Below, piece by piece: positions 63,777 to 64,000 of a DNA stretch of 64,000 nucleotides (the first letter of the stretch is position 1; each line of letters begins with the position of its first letter). This stretch comes from Agarophyton chilense (lineage: Eukaryota > Rhodophyta > Florideophyceae > Gracilariales > Gracilariaceae). The stretch spans positions 1,240,001 to 1,304,000 of the forward strand of contig JARGXX010000099.1 in the NCBI GenBank assembly GCA_030374765.1, in the 5' to 3' direction. The position numbers and the translations under genes are program-made. Under the pieces are notes generated by a model that was given only the letters and a program-made list of their open reading frames with translations, ran no database searches and was not told the origin of the DNA.

Positions 63777-64000
63777 CTTCACGGAGAGAAGAAAATAATC
63801 ACAGCGCTTTCTTCTTTAACGTACAACGAGAAAAAACTATGGCGTGTTTGAACACAACTTATAATTCATCTTATTGATGGGTAATCTGCTGGCGAACGAA
63901 GAGGAATTATTGAGCAAGCAATTTTTTCCTCGACATCGATTTGGTCGTATAGGTTCGAACTTGTTCGACCTTCGTCTTCCTCTATATGGACTTTAATTCC

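Overview
The window looks like nuclear DNA of a photosynthetic eukaryote with a primary plastid, most likely a mesophilic red alga (inference). Glutamate-1-semialdehyde aminotransferase and diaminopimelate decarboxylase both carry simple Ser/Arg-rich N-terminal extensions of plastid-transit type without a preceding signal peptide. Genes are large, nearly intron-free and closely packed on both strands. The few introns I can place are 57-94 bp with GT..AG ends. The core eukaryotic genes (NOT1, ISWI, NOC2, RPL30, SDS22, EMC1, BLTP2) exclude a prokaryote. I see no tRNA, rRNA, CRISPR array, transposon or viral fossil that I can defend.

Layout. 1-1.9 kb: no convincing gene. 1.9-3.6 kb (-): compact protein O-mannosyltransferase in three exons. 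4.35-11.5 kb (+): CCR4-NOT scaffold NOT1. 11.7-13.3 kb: two small unrecognised genes. 13.7-21.2 kb (-): giant bridge-like lipid-transfer protein of the FMP27/SABRE/Hobbit family. 22.1-24.2 kb (+): EMC1. 24.3-25.7 kb (-): diaminopimelate decarboxylase. 28.1-30.5 kb (-): acidic type I membrane protein. 32.0-33.7 kb (-): asparagine synthetase behind a GC-rich, repeat-laden upstream region. 34.9-39.3 kb: two divergently transcribed, distantly related two-helix channel-like proteins with DEG/ENaC hallmarks and a perfect 27-bp inverted repeat near the middle of their shared upstream region. 40.3-43.1 kb: GSA aminotransferase (+) and a GT2-type glycosyltransferase (-). 44.0-47.1 kb (+): ISWI remodeller. 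47.2-51.0 kb: a GC-rich block with ChaC-like cyclotransferase, BTB-BACK protein and a complex I B12-like subunit. 51.5-57.6 kb: RPL30 (one intron), NOC2 and SDS22. 57.6-64 kb is gene-poor or holds genes I cannot recognise, with a degenerate G-rich repeat at 59.4-59.6 kb and the end of a membrane protein at the right edge.

Most genes are unrelated housekeeping functions: mRNA decay, chromatin, ribosome production, ER biogenesis, lipid transfer, and amino-acid and tetrapyrrole synthesis. The exception is the divergent channel-like pair, which looks like a functional unit (possibly a heteromer) and is the best candidate for undescribed biology here. Several start codons were moved downstream to the first ATG because the longest frame begins at a non-ATG codon.
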